Of a DNA stretch of 64,000 nucleotides, positions 41,001-53,177 are shown piece by piece. The notes under the pieces are model-generated. The model had not been told where the DNA came from. It worked only from the letters and a program-made list of their open reading frames with translations, and did not search any database. The position numbers were made by a program, and so were the translations under genes. Position 1 is the first letter of the stretch. Every line of letters starts with the position of its first letter. Location: assembly GCA_039583875.1 (NCBI GenBank), contig CM077158.1:124121900-124185899 (forward strand), read 5' to 3'. The stretch comes from Platanthera guangdongensis. Its lineage: Eukaryota; Streptophyta; Magnoliopsida; Asparagales; Orchidaceae.

Positions 41001-43341
41001 CCCCCGATGATCAAGAGAAAACAACTTTTACTTGCCTGTTTGGCACCTTCGCCTATCAAAGAATGCCATTTGGACTCTGCAACGCGCCAGCTACATTCCA
41101 AAGATGTATGCTAGCGATCTTTGGCGAGCTAGTAGAAGACATTATGGAAGTCTTTATGGATGACTTTTCTGTTTTCGGACGCTCTTTTCCCGATTGCCTT
41201 CACAATTTAGATCGTGTCCTTCAACGGTGCGAGGACACAAGCCTTGTTTTAAATTGGGAAAAATGCAACTTTATGGTTCGAGTAGGTTTGGTCCTCGGCC
41301 ATATGATTTCGTCTAAGGGGATAGAGGTGGATAAGGCCAAGATAGAAATTATAGAAAAACTTCCGCATCCAACCAACGTAAAATCTATTAGGAGTTTCTT
41401 AGGCCATGCGGGCTTTTATCGACGCTTCATTCAAGTCTTTTCAAAAATAACAAAGCCGCTAACTCACCTCTTGGAAAAGGAATCACGCTTCATCTTTAGT
41501 AGCGAATGCGAGTCCGCCTTTAATTTGATAAAACAAAAACTTATCTCCTCACCAATTTTAGTGGCCCCATAATTGGTCCCTTCCGTTCGAAATAATGTGC
41601 GACGCTAGTGATATTGCCTTAGGTGCCGTTCTTGGCCAACGCGTAGAAAAACATTTTCATCCTATTTATTACGCTAGCAAGACGCTCACTTCCGCACAAG
41701 TAAATTACACAACAACGGAAAAGGAACTCTTAGCCGTCGTTTTCGCTTTCGATAAGTTTCGCTCGTATATAACGCTATCTAAAGTTATCGTTTTTACCGA
41801 TCACTCCGCGCTTAAGTATTTATTAGCTAAAAATGATGCGAAGCCCCGCCTTCTTCGATGGATTCTCCTCCTACAAGAATTTGATTTGGAGATCCGAGAT
41901 AAGCGGGGAGCGGAAAATCTAGCGGCGGACCACCTCTCCCGTTTAGAAAATCCGGGTGCGGAAGCGCTCGTCGAATCTGAAATAAATGACAGATTCCCCG
42001 AGGAACGCCTTCTTGCAATTAATAAATCTTCGTCATCTTCGCCTTGGTTCGCAGATTTTGCAAATTTTTTAGTAGCGCGGGTCCTTCCAAAAGAGTTTTC
42101 CAGTCATCAAAAGAAGAAATTCTTTTCTGACTTGAAAAATTTCTTTTGGGAGGACCCATTTCTTTTTCGTATCTGCGCGGACCAAGCGGTCCGAAGATGC
42201 GTTGCGGGTGTGGAGTGCGTACAAATTCTTAAGCACTGCCACGACGGTCCAGCCGGTGGGCATTATCAAGCCAACCGGACCGCTCGGAAGGCGCTAGAGG
42301 CGGGCTACTTTTGGCCCACTCTCTTCAAAGACGCGCATAATTTTGTGCGCGCATGCGATAGCTGTCAGCGGTCGGGTAACATCTCTCGTCGCGACGAGAT
42401 GCCCCAAAACATTTTTTAGAGTGCGAAGTCTTCTATTTGTGGGGCATAGATTTTGTTGGCCCCCTACCTCCGTCTTTCAAAAATATGTATATTTTAGTGG
42501 CGGTCGACTACGTATCGAGGTGGGCGGAAGCGCAAGCTCTCCCCACCAACGATGCGCGAGTCGTCGTTACATTTCTTAAAAAATTATTTTCTCGCTTCGG
42601 CACGCCTCGCGCAATTGTTAGTGATAGGGGAACGCATTTCTGTAACGCTCTTATGGCTAAGACGTTAGCTAAATACGGAGTCACGCACAAGCTTGCCACC
42701 CCCTACCACCCGCAAACAAGTTGCTAAGTCGAGGTAGTAAATCGAGAGATTAAGCGAATTTTAGAAAAAACTGTTTCGCTAAATAGGAAATATTGGTCTG
42801 TTAAACTCGACGATGCGTTGTGGGCGTATCGGACGCATATAAAACTGCTATCGGATGTACGTCGTTCCGGTTAGTCTACGGCAAAGCGTGCCATTTACCC
42901 GTAGAATTAGAACATCGCGCACTTTGGGCTTTAAAACTCTTAAACCTCGACTCCAACTTAGCCGCTCAGAATAGAAAACTGCAACTAAACGAGCTCGATG
43001 AATGGCGTGCGAACGCTTACGAGAGCAATAAATTCTATAAGGAGCGCTCTAAGTTATATCACGATCGAAAAATCAAGTCCCAAAAATTATTTTCTCCGGG
43101 CGATCTTGTCCTTCTTTACAATTCACGTCTTAGGCTTTTTCCAGGTAAATTAAAATCTAGATGGTCCGGTCCCTTTCTAGTTGAAGAAGTTTTTCCATAT
43201 GGAACCGTGCTCATCTCCCACCCGGACAAAGGCTCTTTTAAAGTAAACGGTCATCGGTTAAAGTCTTACATCGCGGGCGACCCAGTGATCGGTTTTAGCG
43301 AAACCATAACTTTCCTCCACATTATAAACCTGCCAAAATAG
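38088..43341 (+). pseudogene. E_C gag-pol (Athila-type), broken
   Basis: The likely start is ATG 38088 (MTRG, with an early stop at 38100); the long gag frame runs from 38229. Gag has the Athila signature (NFEIKSSVIQMVQNAVQFDG, LRLFPFSLKSKAKAWLNALP, FYNGLNFQTRQMIDAAAGG). Next are protease (ADLGASINLMP, about 39870), RT with FMDD (about 41160), RNase H ([14 protein letters not shown], about 41595), integrase zinc finger (about 42230-42370) and integrase core ([24 protein letters not shown]; 42440-42760). Breaks: stops at 38100, 39024 and 42725; frameshifts near 40990, 41570, 42415 and 42837. Compared with E_D, several are single-base losses or gains. No chromodomain is seen. Confidence 0.9.
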
Positions 43342-43857
43342 TCAAGCTACACGACTATAAACAAAGCGCTCCTGGGAGGCACCCCTCGCTTATCTTTTTC
43401 GCCCTTTCCTTATTACCTTTGCTGCTTTTTCTAATAAACGCAGGGTTTCTGATCGGCCTTCCCCTCCGCATTTCAGGGAAGCTTCTACCCCCTTCCCTTT
43501 CTTTTCTTTGTACATATTGTTTTTCCATTCTGTTCCGCATACTTATGATACAACATTGGGGACAATGTTGGACTTAAGTATGGGGGTATTTTCATGCTTT
43601 ACTTTCTGCACTTCAATTTTTCCGCATTTCAAAAAAGAAAAATACAAAAAAATACATATAACAACAAAACAAAAAAAAAATTTAAAAAACATCTTAAAAT
43701 GAAACAAAAAATTTTAAATGAAAAAAACAAATAAAAACAAAAAAATTTAAATGAAAAAAAAAAATCCAAAAAAATTTGTTTCTTGTTTTGTTCTTTTTCT
43801 CTTTTCTAAAAACTCAAAAAAACAAAACAAAAAAAATTATTTTGTTTAGTTTCACTT
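43342..43857 (+). other. E_C 3' untranslated region with hairpin and purine tract
   Basis: It holds AAACAAAGCGCTCCTGGGAGGC (43361), common at this place in Athila/Tat elements, then a hairpin CAACATTG-GGGA-CAATGTTG (about 43551-43570) and the PPT-like TTAAGTATGGGGG (43574). An A-rich tract (43630-43850) follows. The LTR start TGATGAACTG is not found; the sequence jumps into mid-LTR at 43858. Confidence 0.7.
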
Positions 43858-45786
43858 TGTAACTTATTTCCTTTACATTTTTTTTACTTGTTTTCATGCT
43901 TAGGGATGTTAGGTTTTCCTCTTTACATGTTTAGTACTTTACATGCCTTTAATTTTTCTCAAGTTAGGTTTTGTTAGAAACTCATGAAATGATGAATTTC
44001 AAACCTTTTCCATGTCTTCTTTTAATTTCTTCAACATCTTCACTCTTATGAGTGTGTAAAAGAGTTAAAGTTTCTTTTGTTTTTTTTACTACTTAGCTTT
44101 ATTTTGGAATGAAAACCTTTTTTCTTCTTTCTCTTTTATTTCAACTTTTTTAGCTCCTTTATGAAATCCTAGGAATGAAAATGTTGAAATTTTTATTTTC
44201 CAAAAACTTTGGTTTTTAATTTGTTTTGAAAAACTTTTGTGTTCTAAAATTGTAATTTCTTCTTTTTATTTGTTTTTGGCAAAACCTATGCTTGAAAAAG
44301 TAAAAGTTTTAATTTTTAGGTAACTTTGATTTTTCATGAAAAGTGTGTGTGAGTGTAGGTGTGTTAACTTTTATGCTTTGTTTTAAATTATGTAGAGTGT
44401 GTGAGTGTAGGTGTATAATTTTCATGCTTTGTTTTAACGCTTTCTTTTAATGCTTTGTTCAATTTTGTAGAGTGTGTGAGTGTAGGTGTTAGCTTTATTG
44501 CTTTCTTGAATTGCTTATGGAGTGTGTGTGTCTGTGTGTATTTATTTCCGCCTACTCGTTAAGAGTTAAATGGCGCATCGCTTTCAGTTCAGTCCTACTC
44601 GTTTGAGTAGGACTCGTCATTTTTCTTTCTTTATTTTTCCGCCTACTCACTTGAGTTAAATGGCCGGACTTTTTAGCCCTGTAATCGCATTTATTTTCTC
44701 CTACTCATTTGAGTAGGACTCGCTTTCATTTCAGTCCTACTCGTTTGAGTAGGACTTGCAATTTTCAGCCTTTATTTACCGCCCCCACTCGTTTGAGTGG
44801 GACTCGCAAATTTAAATTATGCAAATTTCATTCATGTGTAACTTAGATTTTGTTTAATTTATAATTTGGAGTGTGTGTGAGTTCTCGTTTAGTTAACTTT
44901 TTAGCTTTCTAAATGTTGTTATATTTCTTTTGTCCCTTTCTTATAAACGTTTAGTGTTTAATTTCAAACTCGCGCCTCACTAAATTATAAGCCGTCCCCA
45001 TACCGATGTGTGGCTAATCGCTATTAGCCTCGGCATCGAAGAGCATTGGGACATTTAAAATGATTTATAATAATTAAAGTTCTTTATTTTCATTTTAATT
45101 TAAGCACTTAGGGTTTACCCCGGGTTTACGACGCGTAGGACCACATAATCGATGTGTGGGCCCTATTTCCATAGTCCATATGCTAGCTAGCCGAGAGGCC
45201 GTGCATATGGACCGATCACCCCTGGGTAAATAGAGTTGCGTGCATACCCTCGAGAGAGGACTAGCGTAATTCTACCGGATTGGGTCCCCCACCCAATAGC
45301 GGGGTTCTTAGCGTAAAGCAGGCGTTAAGAGGAATCCTTCGTCGGACTAACGTTCGGTCGAATAGTCTTAACATTTAGGTGAGCGATATCCCTATAGCTA
45401 GGTGAGCTCACATTTGTGGAACCACCACGGCCAAGTTGCCTTATTATTAATTTGAAAACTAAGTCTTTTTATTATTAAAAATTGTTTTAGTCTTAATCCG
45501 ATTCGATGCCGAGCGTTAACCCTTCATCGAATATTTTCTAAATCGTTTTTTCGCTCCTTTGCTTTTTCGCCTTTTATTAAGTAAAAAAATCCACCTTATT
45601 TTCAGTAAAATAATAGTCCTCCCGGAGGAGTAAGAATAGTCAACACGACCCCGAGAACAATACGACCTCGGTATTCCCCCGAATATCGAGTACTACTTGC
45701 GATAGGTGCACTTGCCTACCCGAGCAAGCCCGCGGCGATCGACTCACCGAACCAACCACAGTAAGAGTCTGTTCGCGGGCCCATCA
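43858..45786 (+). repeat. 3' LTR of E_C, 5'-truncated
   Basis: It aligns base for base in length with 35989-37917. The U3 with palindrome array and TATA box is missing. It ends GGGCCCATCA, followed by the duplication TCCAT. Confidence 0.9.
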
Positions 45787-45792
45787 TCCATC

Positions 45793-48700
45793 AATCATTC
45801 CCAGTTGATTTATAAAGAACAGATGGGTTTTCTCATCCAAAGGCTTGGTGAAGATAACTGCTCTCTGTAGATCAGTAGGAATGTGGATCAAGTTAATTTC
45901 CTTTTTGTCCACATTATCTCTAATGAAATGATGTCTTATTTCAATATGTTTAGTCCTAGAATGATGAACTGGATTCTGAGCTATAGCAATAGCACTTGTA
46001 TTATCACAAAATAAGGTTGAATTATTTAAGTTGATACCATAATCTAGGAGTTGGTTTTGTATCCATAGCATCTGTGAACAGCAGCTGCCAGCAGCCATAT
46101 ACTCTGCCTCAGCAGTTGATGTAGACACAGATGTCTGCTTTTTGCAAAACCAAGAGACAAGTCTCATACCCAGGAACTGGCAAGTTCTAGAGGTACTTTT
46201 CCTGTCCACTCTACATCCAGCATAGTCAGCATCTGAGTATCCAGTTAACTCAAATTCTGACTCTGCAGGATACCAGAGTCCTAAACTAGGACAACTCTTT
46301 ATATATCTCAAAATCCTTTTTAGAAAAATAAGATGAGATTCTTTAGGATTCACTTGGAATCTAGCACAAAGGCATGTGGCAAACATTATGTCAGGCCTGC
46401 TAGCTGTTAAGTATAATAGGAATCCAACAATTGCCCTATAATGTTTCTGATCTACAGGTTTCCCTGTTGCATCAAAATCCACAACAGCATTGGAAGTCAT
46501 AGGTGTTTTCATTCCTGAGGCATCACCCATCCCAAACTTTTTAATAAACTCTTTAGCATACTTAGATTGGGAGAGGAAGATAGCATCAGGGAGCTGCTTC
46601 ACTTGGAGACCAAGGAAGTAGGAAAGCTCACCCATGCTACTCATCTAAAATTTGGAATGCATGAGGTCAGCAAACCTCTTGCACAATTTGGGATCAGTAG
46701 ACCCAAAAATAATGTCATCCACATATATTTGTACCAATAAGATTTGGTCCTTATGATGTCTAGTGAAAAGGGTTTTATCTATGGTTCCTCTTGTAAATTT
46801 ATGCTCTAAAAGAAAGTTAGCTAGGGTCTCTTACCAAGCTCTTGGAGCTTGCATTAAACCATAGAGAGCTTTATGCAATTTGTAAACATAAGAGGGTTGA
46901 GTTAGAGAGATAAAACTTGGAGGTTGTTCTACATAAACCTCTTCTTGAAGTACACCATTCATAAAGGCACTCTTAACATCCATCTGGAATACTTTAAACT
47001 TTTTGTATGCTGCATAGGCTAGGAATATTCTAATGGCCTCCAACCTTGCAACAGGGGCAAAGGTTTGGTCATAGTCTATTCCTTCCTCTTGCCTATAGCC
47101 TTGAGCAACAAGTCTAGCCTTGTTTCTTACTATGTTCCCTTGTGCATCCAATTTGTTCCTATAGACCCATTTGGTTCCAATAACTGGGTAGTTATGGGGT
47201 CTTGGAACCAAATCCCAAACTCTACATCTCTCAAATTGATTTAGTTCCTCTTATATTGCAAGAATCCAGTGGGGATCTTGCTCAGCTTCATGGATGGTGA
47301 GAGGTTCAATTTGAGAGAGAAAACAGGCATGCATCAAGTCTTGATTGAGCTGATGTCTTGTCTGTACACCAACTGAAATGTCTCCAATCACTTGAGATCT
47401 AGGGTGATCTCTATTTGTGACAAGATTAGCTTGTGGAGTTGGTTGAGCAACAACTTCTGTAAATAATTCCTCTTGAGGAATGGTACTGGCTATTGATGGA
47501 AGTCCAGTTACTTCCTCTTGGATTTCCTCTTCACTATCTTCAGCATCCTGTGGAGTGGGATGAGTTGGAACCTCTTGGGTAAGGTTTAGTCCATCCATAG
47601 ACTCACACATTGGTGAAACCTGCAAAAGACTATTGGTAGAAATGTCTTTCTCCTTATAAGACATGTTAGCTTCATCAAAAGACACATGGACAGATTCTTC
47701 AATTTTAAGGGATGATTTGTTGAAAACCCTACAGGCCTTGCTTACTTGGGAATATCCTAGAAAAATCCCTTCTTCAGCCTTAGCCTCAAATTTTCTAATG
47801 TATCTTTTGTTATTAGTGTGGATGTAACAAATGCAACCAAAAACTTTAAAGTAAGTGATATTAGGTTTCTTTTCTTTAAGTAATTCATAGGGGGTCTTAT
47901 GTTTTAGTTTATGTATAAGACATCTGTTCAGGACATAGTTAGCTATATTTACAGCTTCTGCCCAATAGGATAGAGGCATGTAAGCATCTGCTAACAATGT
48001 ACCTGCAGCTTCAATGAGTGTCCTATTTTTCCTTTCAGCAACCCCATTTTGTTGGGGAGTTCTAGGAGCTGAGAAGTACTGCCTGATACCTTCCTTCTCA
48101 CAGAACTCATGCATAAGAAGAGACTCAAACTCTGTGCCATGATCACTTCTGATCAATGCAACATGAGTAGAGAACTCAATCTGTATGGTCCTGAGAAAAT
48201 CTGTAAGAACTTTGAATGTATCTGACTTAGCTCTCAGAAAGGCTACACAACTGAATCTGGAGAAATCATCAACAATGACTAAGGTGTAAGACTTCCCTCC
48301 TAGGCTTTGTACTGCAATGGGTCCAAAAAGATCCACATGAAGCAGATACAATATCCTAGGTGAATCACTTTTATTAATGGATTTGAAACTAGTTTTAGTT
48401 TGCTTGCCTAGTTGACAAGCCCTGCATAGGCTTTCCTTCTTGTAGGGACCAGAAGGTAAACCTCTAACAAGGTTGTCTTTAGATAACCTAGATATGTTCT
48501 TAAGGTTTACATGTCCTAGCCGTTTGTGCCATAACTCATTTTGGTTACTAGTGATATTGAGTAAACAAATATCAGTTGTCGCAGAAATGAAATCTACTAA
48601 ATATATGTTTCCTTGTCTAAGTCCAATTAAAATAGTTTGGTTTTTTATCATTTATAATAGAGCAAGAGGTAGAGTTGAAATGTACCTGATAACCTTCATC

Positions 48701-48960
48701 ACATAATTGACTTATGGATATAAGGTTATGTTTAAGTCCTCTTACATATGTTACCTTTTTGAAGGTCACTGCTCCAATGCTTACTCTTCCATACCCTTCT
48801 GACTAATCACTCTTTGAGTCTCCAAATATCACCTTTGGTCCTAGCTTGGACTTATAGCTGGAGAGATTTACTTTGCTATCAGTCATGTGCTTGGAGCAGC
48901 CACTGTCCAGGTACTAGGTCTGACTTAGCCTTGGACAGCTCTTCACCTGTACCTGCATCA
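45793..48960 (-). pseudogene. E_B pol: protease, integrase, reverse transcriptase, RNase H, broken
   Basis: Minus strand: protease YLDSGCSKHMT (about 48910) with a preceding Trp codon turned to TAG (48914); LWHKRLGH pre-integrase (about 48530); integrase core with Asp (HVDLFGP), Asp (IRSDHGTEF) and Glu ([11 protein letters not shown]); reverse transcriptase ([33 protein letters not shown] about 46720); RNase H (YSDADYAG, STAEAEYMAAGSCCSQ), ending FFINQLGMID next to the E_C insertion. Stops at 48914, 48803, 47247, 46831 and 46645, and a frameshift near 48655. RT and RNase H closely match C1, so both belong to the Sirevirus (SIRE/Maximus) group. Confidence 0.9.
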
Positions 48961-48971
48961 AAAAATAAAGC

Positions 48972-49595
48972 TCAATTGTTCTTGACCCAGGTTACCTTGG
49001 GTCCTTGGTTTCGCTGAAAAGTAAAACTAGAAATGACTGATAAGGCAGGTTGAGACTTATACCCTAGAGGGTGATATCTCCTAGGTGGGATTATCCAATC
49101 AGCTACTGGATTAAATGTCTTGTTAGCTGCTTTAAAATTTCTATAGGAGAAATGATTTATATTTGGTCGTTCTGGAATCGACGAATTATTGTAAGTTCGT
49201 CGACCAGAGTTCGACGAATGGGGATGAGATCGTCGACCTCCACTCAGAGAATGACCATGGTCATTTTCTGCGTCCCACGTTCGTCGACCTCTGCTCGAAG
49301 AACCATACACAGTTCGTCGATCGCAGTATGACGAATAATTATTTCTGAAGTTTGCGTTCAGCGTTCGTCGATCGGGGTTCGACGATCTTGCAGGATTTCG
49401 TCGATCTAAGTTCGACGAATTCTGCTGAACTTGGTTTTTAACAGCTTTCTTCTGTTTTCTGTTTCTATTGTCTAGGGGATTTGACTTGTTTTCTGACCGG
49501 GGTTTTTCAGTTAGTTTCTCTTTACCCTTAGCAGTGATAAACTTTATGGGAGTAGAAAGTATATTCTTCTTTATTATGGGGATAAACCTGATGAA
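48972..49595 (-). pseudogene. E_B gag-protease linker with SSN-RR repeats
   Basis: After a frameshift near 49595 the frame continues through a Lys-rich stretch and then a repeat region (49425-49170) with units NSSNLDRRN, RSSNPDRRT, YSSYCDRRT, HSSNSGRRT and NSSIPERP. In DNA each unit is TCGTCGA plus a few bases plus TCGACGA, the same inverted word seen in the E_B LTR and spacer. C1 has a zinc knuckle at the comparable position, which I do not find here. The role could be RNA binding through the Arg pairs, but this is a guess. Confidence 0.7.
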
Positions 49596-51094
49596 GCACC
49601 CAAGCCCATCCTGCCATTTAATCTGACATTTACTGTGCTTGTTATATCCATCAGCTTGAGGCTTCTCCCATTGAGAGATTGCTCAAGTTGTTTTGCCTCA
49701 CATAATTCAGATTTTAACTTGATTATCTGTTCATTAGCTAGTGTCAATTGGTCAGTTAGTTTTCTATTTTCTGTGCTGACAGATTCAAGGTTTTCTAGTC
49801 TAGTCCTCAAGGTTTTTATTTCTTTCTCTGAGTTTATTAGATCCATGCACATAATTTTAAATTCTACTTTAAATAAGTCAGAATTGAAATCAAAACTAGA
49901 AATCACCTGACCAGCCTCTGAGTCTGAGGCACCTTCATCTTCAGAATCCTCTTCTGATCCGCAGTTGCTTCTGGAGGCATCTATTGCCATTAGGCACACC
50001 TCCTTGGATCTGGCTTCTTCTTCTTCTTCACTGGAGCTGGAGGAGGATGTTTCCTCTTTTGTGTCACTCCAGGACTCAGCAACAAATACTTTGTCTTTCC
50101 TTTTATACTTGTTGGAGGAGGGTCTGCTGCTTTGTTTTCTTCTGGAATCCTTGTCCCTGCCCTTGTCCTTTTTCTGATTCTCTGGGCATTCTGAAATATA
50201 GTGCCCAGACTTTCTGCATACAAAACACACAATCTCCTTAGTTGGTGTCTTGTCATATTTGGGCTTATCATCCTGCCTGGATGATTTTCTTCTAAAGTCT
50301 TTTCTTGCCATTTTGTAGAATCTTTTAGCAAAAAGACTCATTAACTCCTCATTGGATGTAGATGTTTCATTGTCTTCAGAAGCTTTGAGGGCCAAGCTGT
50401 GCTCCTTCCTAACTGGGGTAGTTGCCTTCTGTTCTGCTGCCTCTCTTGATTTGACAAGCTGCTCATATGACTTCAGCTTGCCTAACAGAGATTCTGTTGA
50501 GATCTCATTGAGGCTTCTGGCTTCTTTGATTGGCCAGATTCTGGAGTCCCATGAACTGGGGAAACACATCGATATCTTGTCATTCACCTCAGTTAAGGTG
50601 ATGTCCTTGTCAAGAGTCTTGAGTTCACTGATGATTGAACTTAATCTATTGTACATCTCAGCCACAGATTCTGTCTCATCCTTTTTGAAATTTTCATAGA
50701 GAGAAATGAGACTGGATCTCCAATCCTTTCTTTCATCAGTTGAGCCTGCTACCATTTGATTGAGAGAGTCCCAAATGGCCTTGGCTGAGGTGCACTCAGC
50801 CACCTTCTGAAATATGTCATCTGACATTGTTTGGTCCAGAATATTCATAGCCTTTGCATCAGCCATCTTGGCTTTCTTATAGGCTTCAGTATTATCTGGA
50901 GGTGGTACTGCACTCAGATTAGTTGATGTGCTGGCAAAAGTTGTAGGAGCTGGAGGAACACCTGTTGAAATGACAGAGAAAATATCCTCATCAATGGAGT
51001 TCATATATAATCTAATTATTGCCTTCCAGATGGCAAACTTATTAAGATTGCACACTGGAGGTTTGATGCTTGTATAATCCTTGTTTTGGGCCAT
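49596..51094 (-). pseudogene. E_B gag
   Basis: The frame is open from ATG 51094 (MAQNKDYTSIKPP); upstream codons in the same frame lie between PBS and start and are not needed. The capsid region has NLNKFAIWKAIIRLYM, AKAIWDSLNQMVAGS and YNRLSSIISELKTL (UBN2-type). The knuckle CFVCRKSGHYISEC is at about 50230-50190, followed by a Lys/Arg region, a Ser/Glu-rich acidic stretch and a coiled coil (about 49880-49650). Length, about 500 residues, fits Sirevirus gag. The frame is lost at about 49595. No stop lies within this part. Confidence 0.88.
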
Positions 51095-51238
51095 GTCTGT
51101 GAGAAGGATAAGTCCAATAACAGAATAAAAACAAACAGATCTAACTAAGGGATCTTTGGGTTCAGGTGTTAGCCTGTACAACCAATCAGGTATGGTAATT
51201 TGACCAACCTGGAAGATGTGGTATTATTAACCAACGTC

Positions 51239-51250
51239 GCTCTGATACCA
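51239..51250 (-). other. Primer-binding site of E_B, tRNA-iMet
   Basis: Minus-strand TGGTATCAGAGC, an exact iMet complement, two bases from the LTR. Confidence 0.95.
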
Positions 51251-51252
51251 AT

Positions 51253-53172
51253 TGAAAGTGCAGCTAGATCTGATATACTCTAGAGGGGGGTGAATAGAGT
51301 ATATGGTGATTTTTAAAACTTTTACAACTGCTGTTGTATTTTAGGTGTGTGGATGCAGGGAAGCAAATACAATAAACCAAGATGCAGCAATTATCTAATC
51401 ACAGCACTTTCACAGAGCAAGGCCAGAAAACAAAAGGAAAAGAAAGCAACCATACGACATAAGAATTTTATAGTGGTTCCCCAAATCTGGGTAGTCCACT
51501 CTTCTACCACCCTGGTAGGAATCCACTGCAGGAAGGGGTTGATCAGGTGTCCTGGCACCAATGGGGTTTTGATCAGGTTCCCAAAAACCAAACCCTCAAG
51601 TCTTTTGGAGGGAGACTTGCAACCAGAATAATTTTGAAGGGAATTAAAACATTGTATAGAGGTGGAGTGAGAGGGTGATGAGGTCTTCTCATTCTCAAGT
51701 CAAATGAGAAGACTTGTGGAATGTTGTTTAGCAGCTTTGCTCCCCCTGAGATGTATAATGGATCAGGAAGAATGTTGGAGCACTGCTTCAGGGTGATAGG
51801 TCTTCAAAGACCTAGAATTCCAGGTCCAGAGAAGGTATTCAGGAACTTCTTGTAACTGATATGAATGTATTGTTTTTTTTTGAAGTTATCCTGAGTAAAA
51901 GCAGATGAAGAAGACTCTTGATATTAATGTAGTGTTCTTCTTCTTCTTCTTCTTGATCAGTTTCTCTCTGGGCCAAGAATGAATTCTTTTTCTTGTGTTG
52001 TCTGAATCACTGTCTATCCTTTTTCTTGTTGTTGTGTATCTCTGTATTACTGTGTTGCTTCTGTATATCTCTATGTCTCATAAGAACACATTCGAATTTT
52101 TGAATATCGAGCAGTAATGGCAGACGGCCTGGAAAGGAGGTAGCAATTAATTATTTCCCAACTGTTTCAATGGGAAAATGGTATGTAATAATCCAGGATT
52201 AACTGCGCATTCTAATGGTAGTATTCTGTAAAGAACTGCCATTAAATGTTCAGGAATCAGCGCCATGGAATGAGACGGGAACGGAAGAAGGCCAAGTTTG
52301 GAATCGTCGACCGAAGAACATAATTCGTCGAGCTGAGTTTTGAGTTCGTCGAGCTGAGCCTGAGTTCGTAGAGCTAAGCTGAGTTCGTCGAGCTGAGCTG
52401 AGTTCGTCGAGCTGACAGTCTTCATTTGTTGAACAGACAACCTTCAATATCAGACAAACATTATTCGTTGAGCAGAGAACCAAATTCGTCGAGCTGAGAA
52501 TAAAATTCGTTGAACTGAGAAAAGTTCTGGACTTGGACGAAATACTCTGCATCTGCTGAAATGCTGTGTCGACACAAATTGGTGTCGACAGATTGATCTT
52601 GGTGTCGACACAAATCCTCTGGTGTCGACATAAGCTGGTGTCGACTGAAATCCTGGTGTCGACACAAATCGTCTGGTGTCGACACAAACCCTAAGTGTCG
52701 ACACAGATTCTCTGAGTAAAAAAAAATCGTCGAGTAGAGATTAGCATTCGTCGACCTGAGAAGCTGTGAAATTGAGGTCCAAGTTCGTCGAGCTCAGAAA
52801 GTAATTCGTCGACCGAAGCATGAAGCTAGACTTAGAGAAATTCTGAAGTAGTCCTGATAAGCTTGAGGTAAAATCCCAGTGTTTGTCGAGCAAAGAACAT
52901 AGTTCGTCGAGCTCAGCACTGCGAATTATCTCACGATCGTCGAGCGTAGAACTCCCTTCATCGAGCTGAGTTCGACGAACGTCGAACTCACTTCACGTAG
53001 TCTGAAAAACTGATAGATCTGGAGTTCCTAATGGTCTTGAGGAAGGCTGGTCCATCTGAAGTTGAGATAGAGGACTGTCCTAGACTCTAAGACAAAAACT
53101 TGACCCAGACTATACATGATGTGTCACATCCTAAGTCAATGAAACTAGCCCAAATCAACTAGGGATCCAACA
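51253..53172 (-). repeat. 5' LTR of E_B
   Basis: 1,920 bases, TGAAAGTGCAGC to GGATCCAACA in plus coordinates. It is close to the 3' LTR but has an extra ~20-base unit containing GTGTCGACAC near 52661-52681 and one more CTT near 51945. The end abuts ATCTG and the rest of the E_A LTR. Confidence 0.93.
52310..53000. repeat. TCGTCGA and GTGTCGACAC arrays in E_B 5' LTR
   Basis: Same order as 30715-31360: GTTCGTCGAGCTGAG words, a GTGTCGACAC block (52565-52705, one unit longer), then more TCGTCGA words. Confidence 0.9.
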
Positions 53173-53177
53173 ATCTG
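53173..53177 (+). repeat. Target-site duplication of E_B (right)
   Basis: ATCTG, the partner of 29642-29646. Confidence 0.95.

Larger units (their letters stand above)
34935..45786 (+). mobile_element. Athila-type Gypsy element E_C
   Basis: Ends are TGATG...CATCA with duplication TCCAT. It has a full 5' LTR (2,983 bases), a PBS matching tRNA-Asp, gag-pol, a short 3' region and a 3' LTR missing its first ~1,054 bases. The aligned LTR parts (35989-37917 and 43858-45786, 1,929 bases each) differ at about 15 sites by eye. No third ORF follows integrase. It inserted into E_B just after the pol stop. Gag-pol is badly broken. Confidence 0.92.
29647..53172 (-). mobile_element. Full-length Sirevirus-type Copia element E_B
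   Basis: It has both LTRs (51253-53172 as 5', 29647-31542 as 3'), PBS, gag, pol, ORF3, PPT and a 5-bp duplication, all on the minus strand. Removing the nested E_C (34935-45786 plus one TCCAT) leaves about 12.7 kb. The LTRs are nearly identical, with a few dozen differences by eye, so insertion is fairly recent. Gag-pol and ORF3 carry stops, so this copy is not autonomous. Two noncoding regions share TCGTCGA-type palindromes. Confidence 0.92.
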
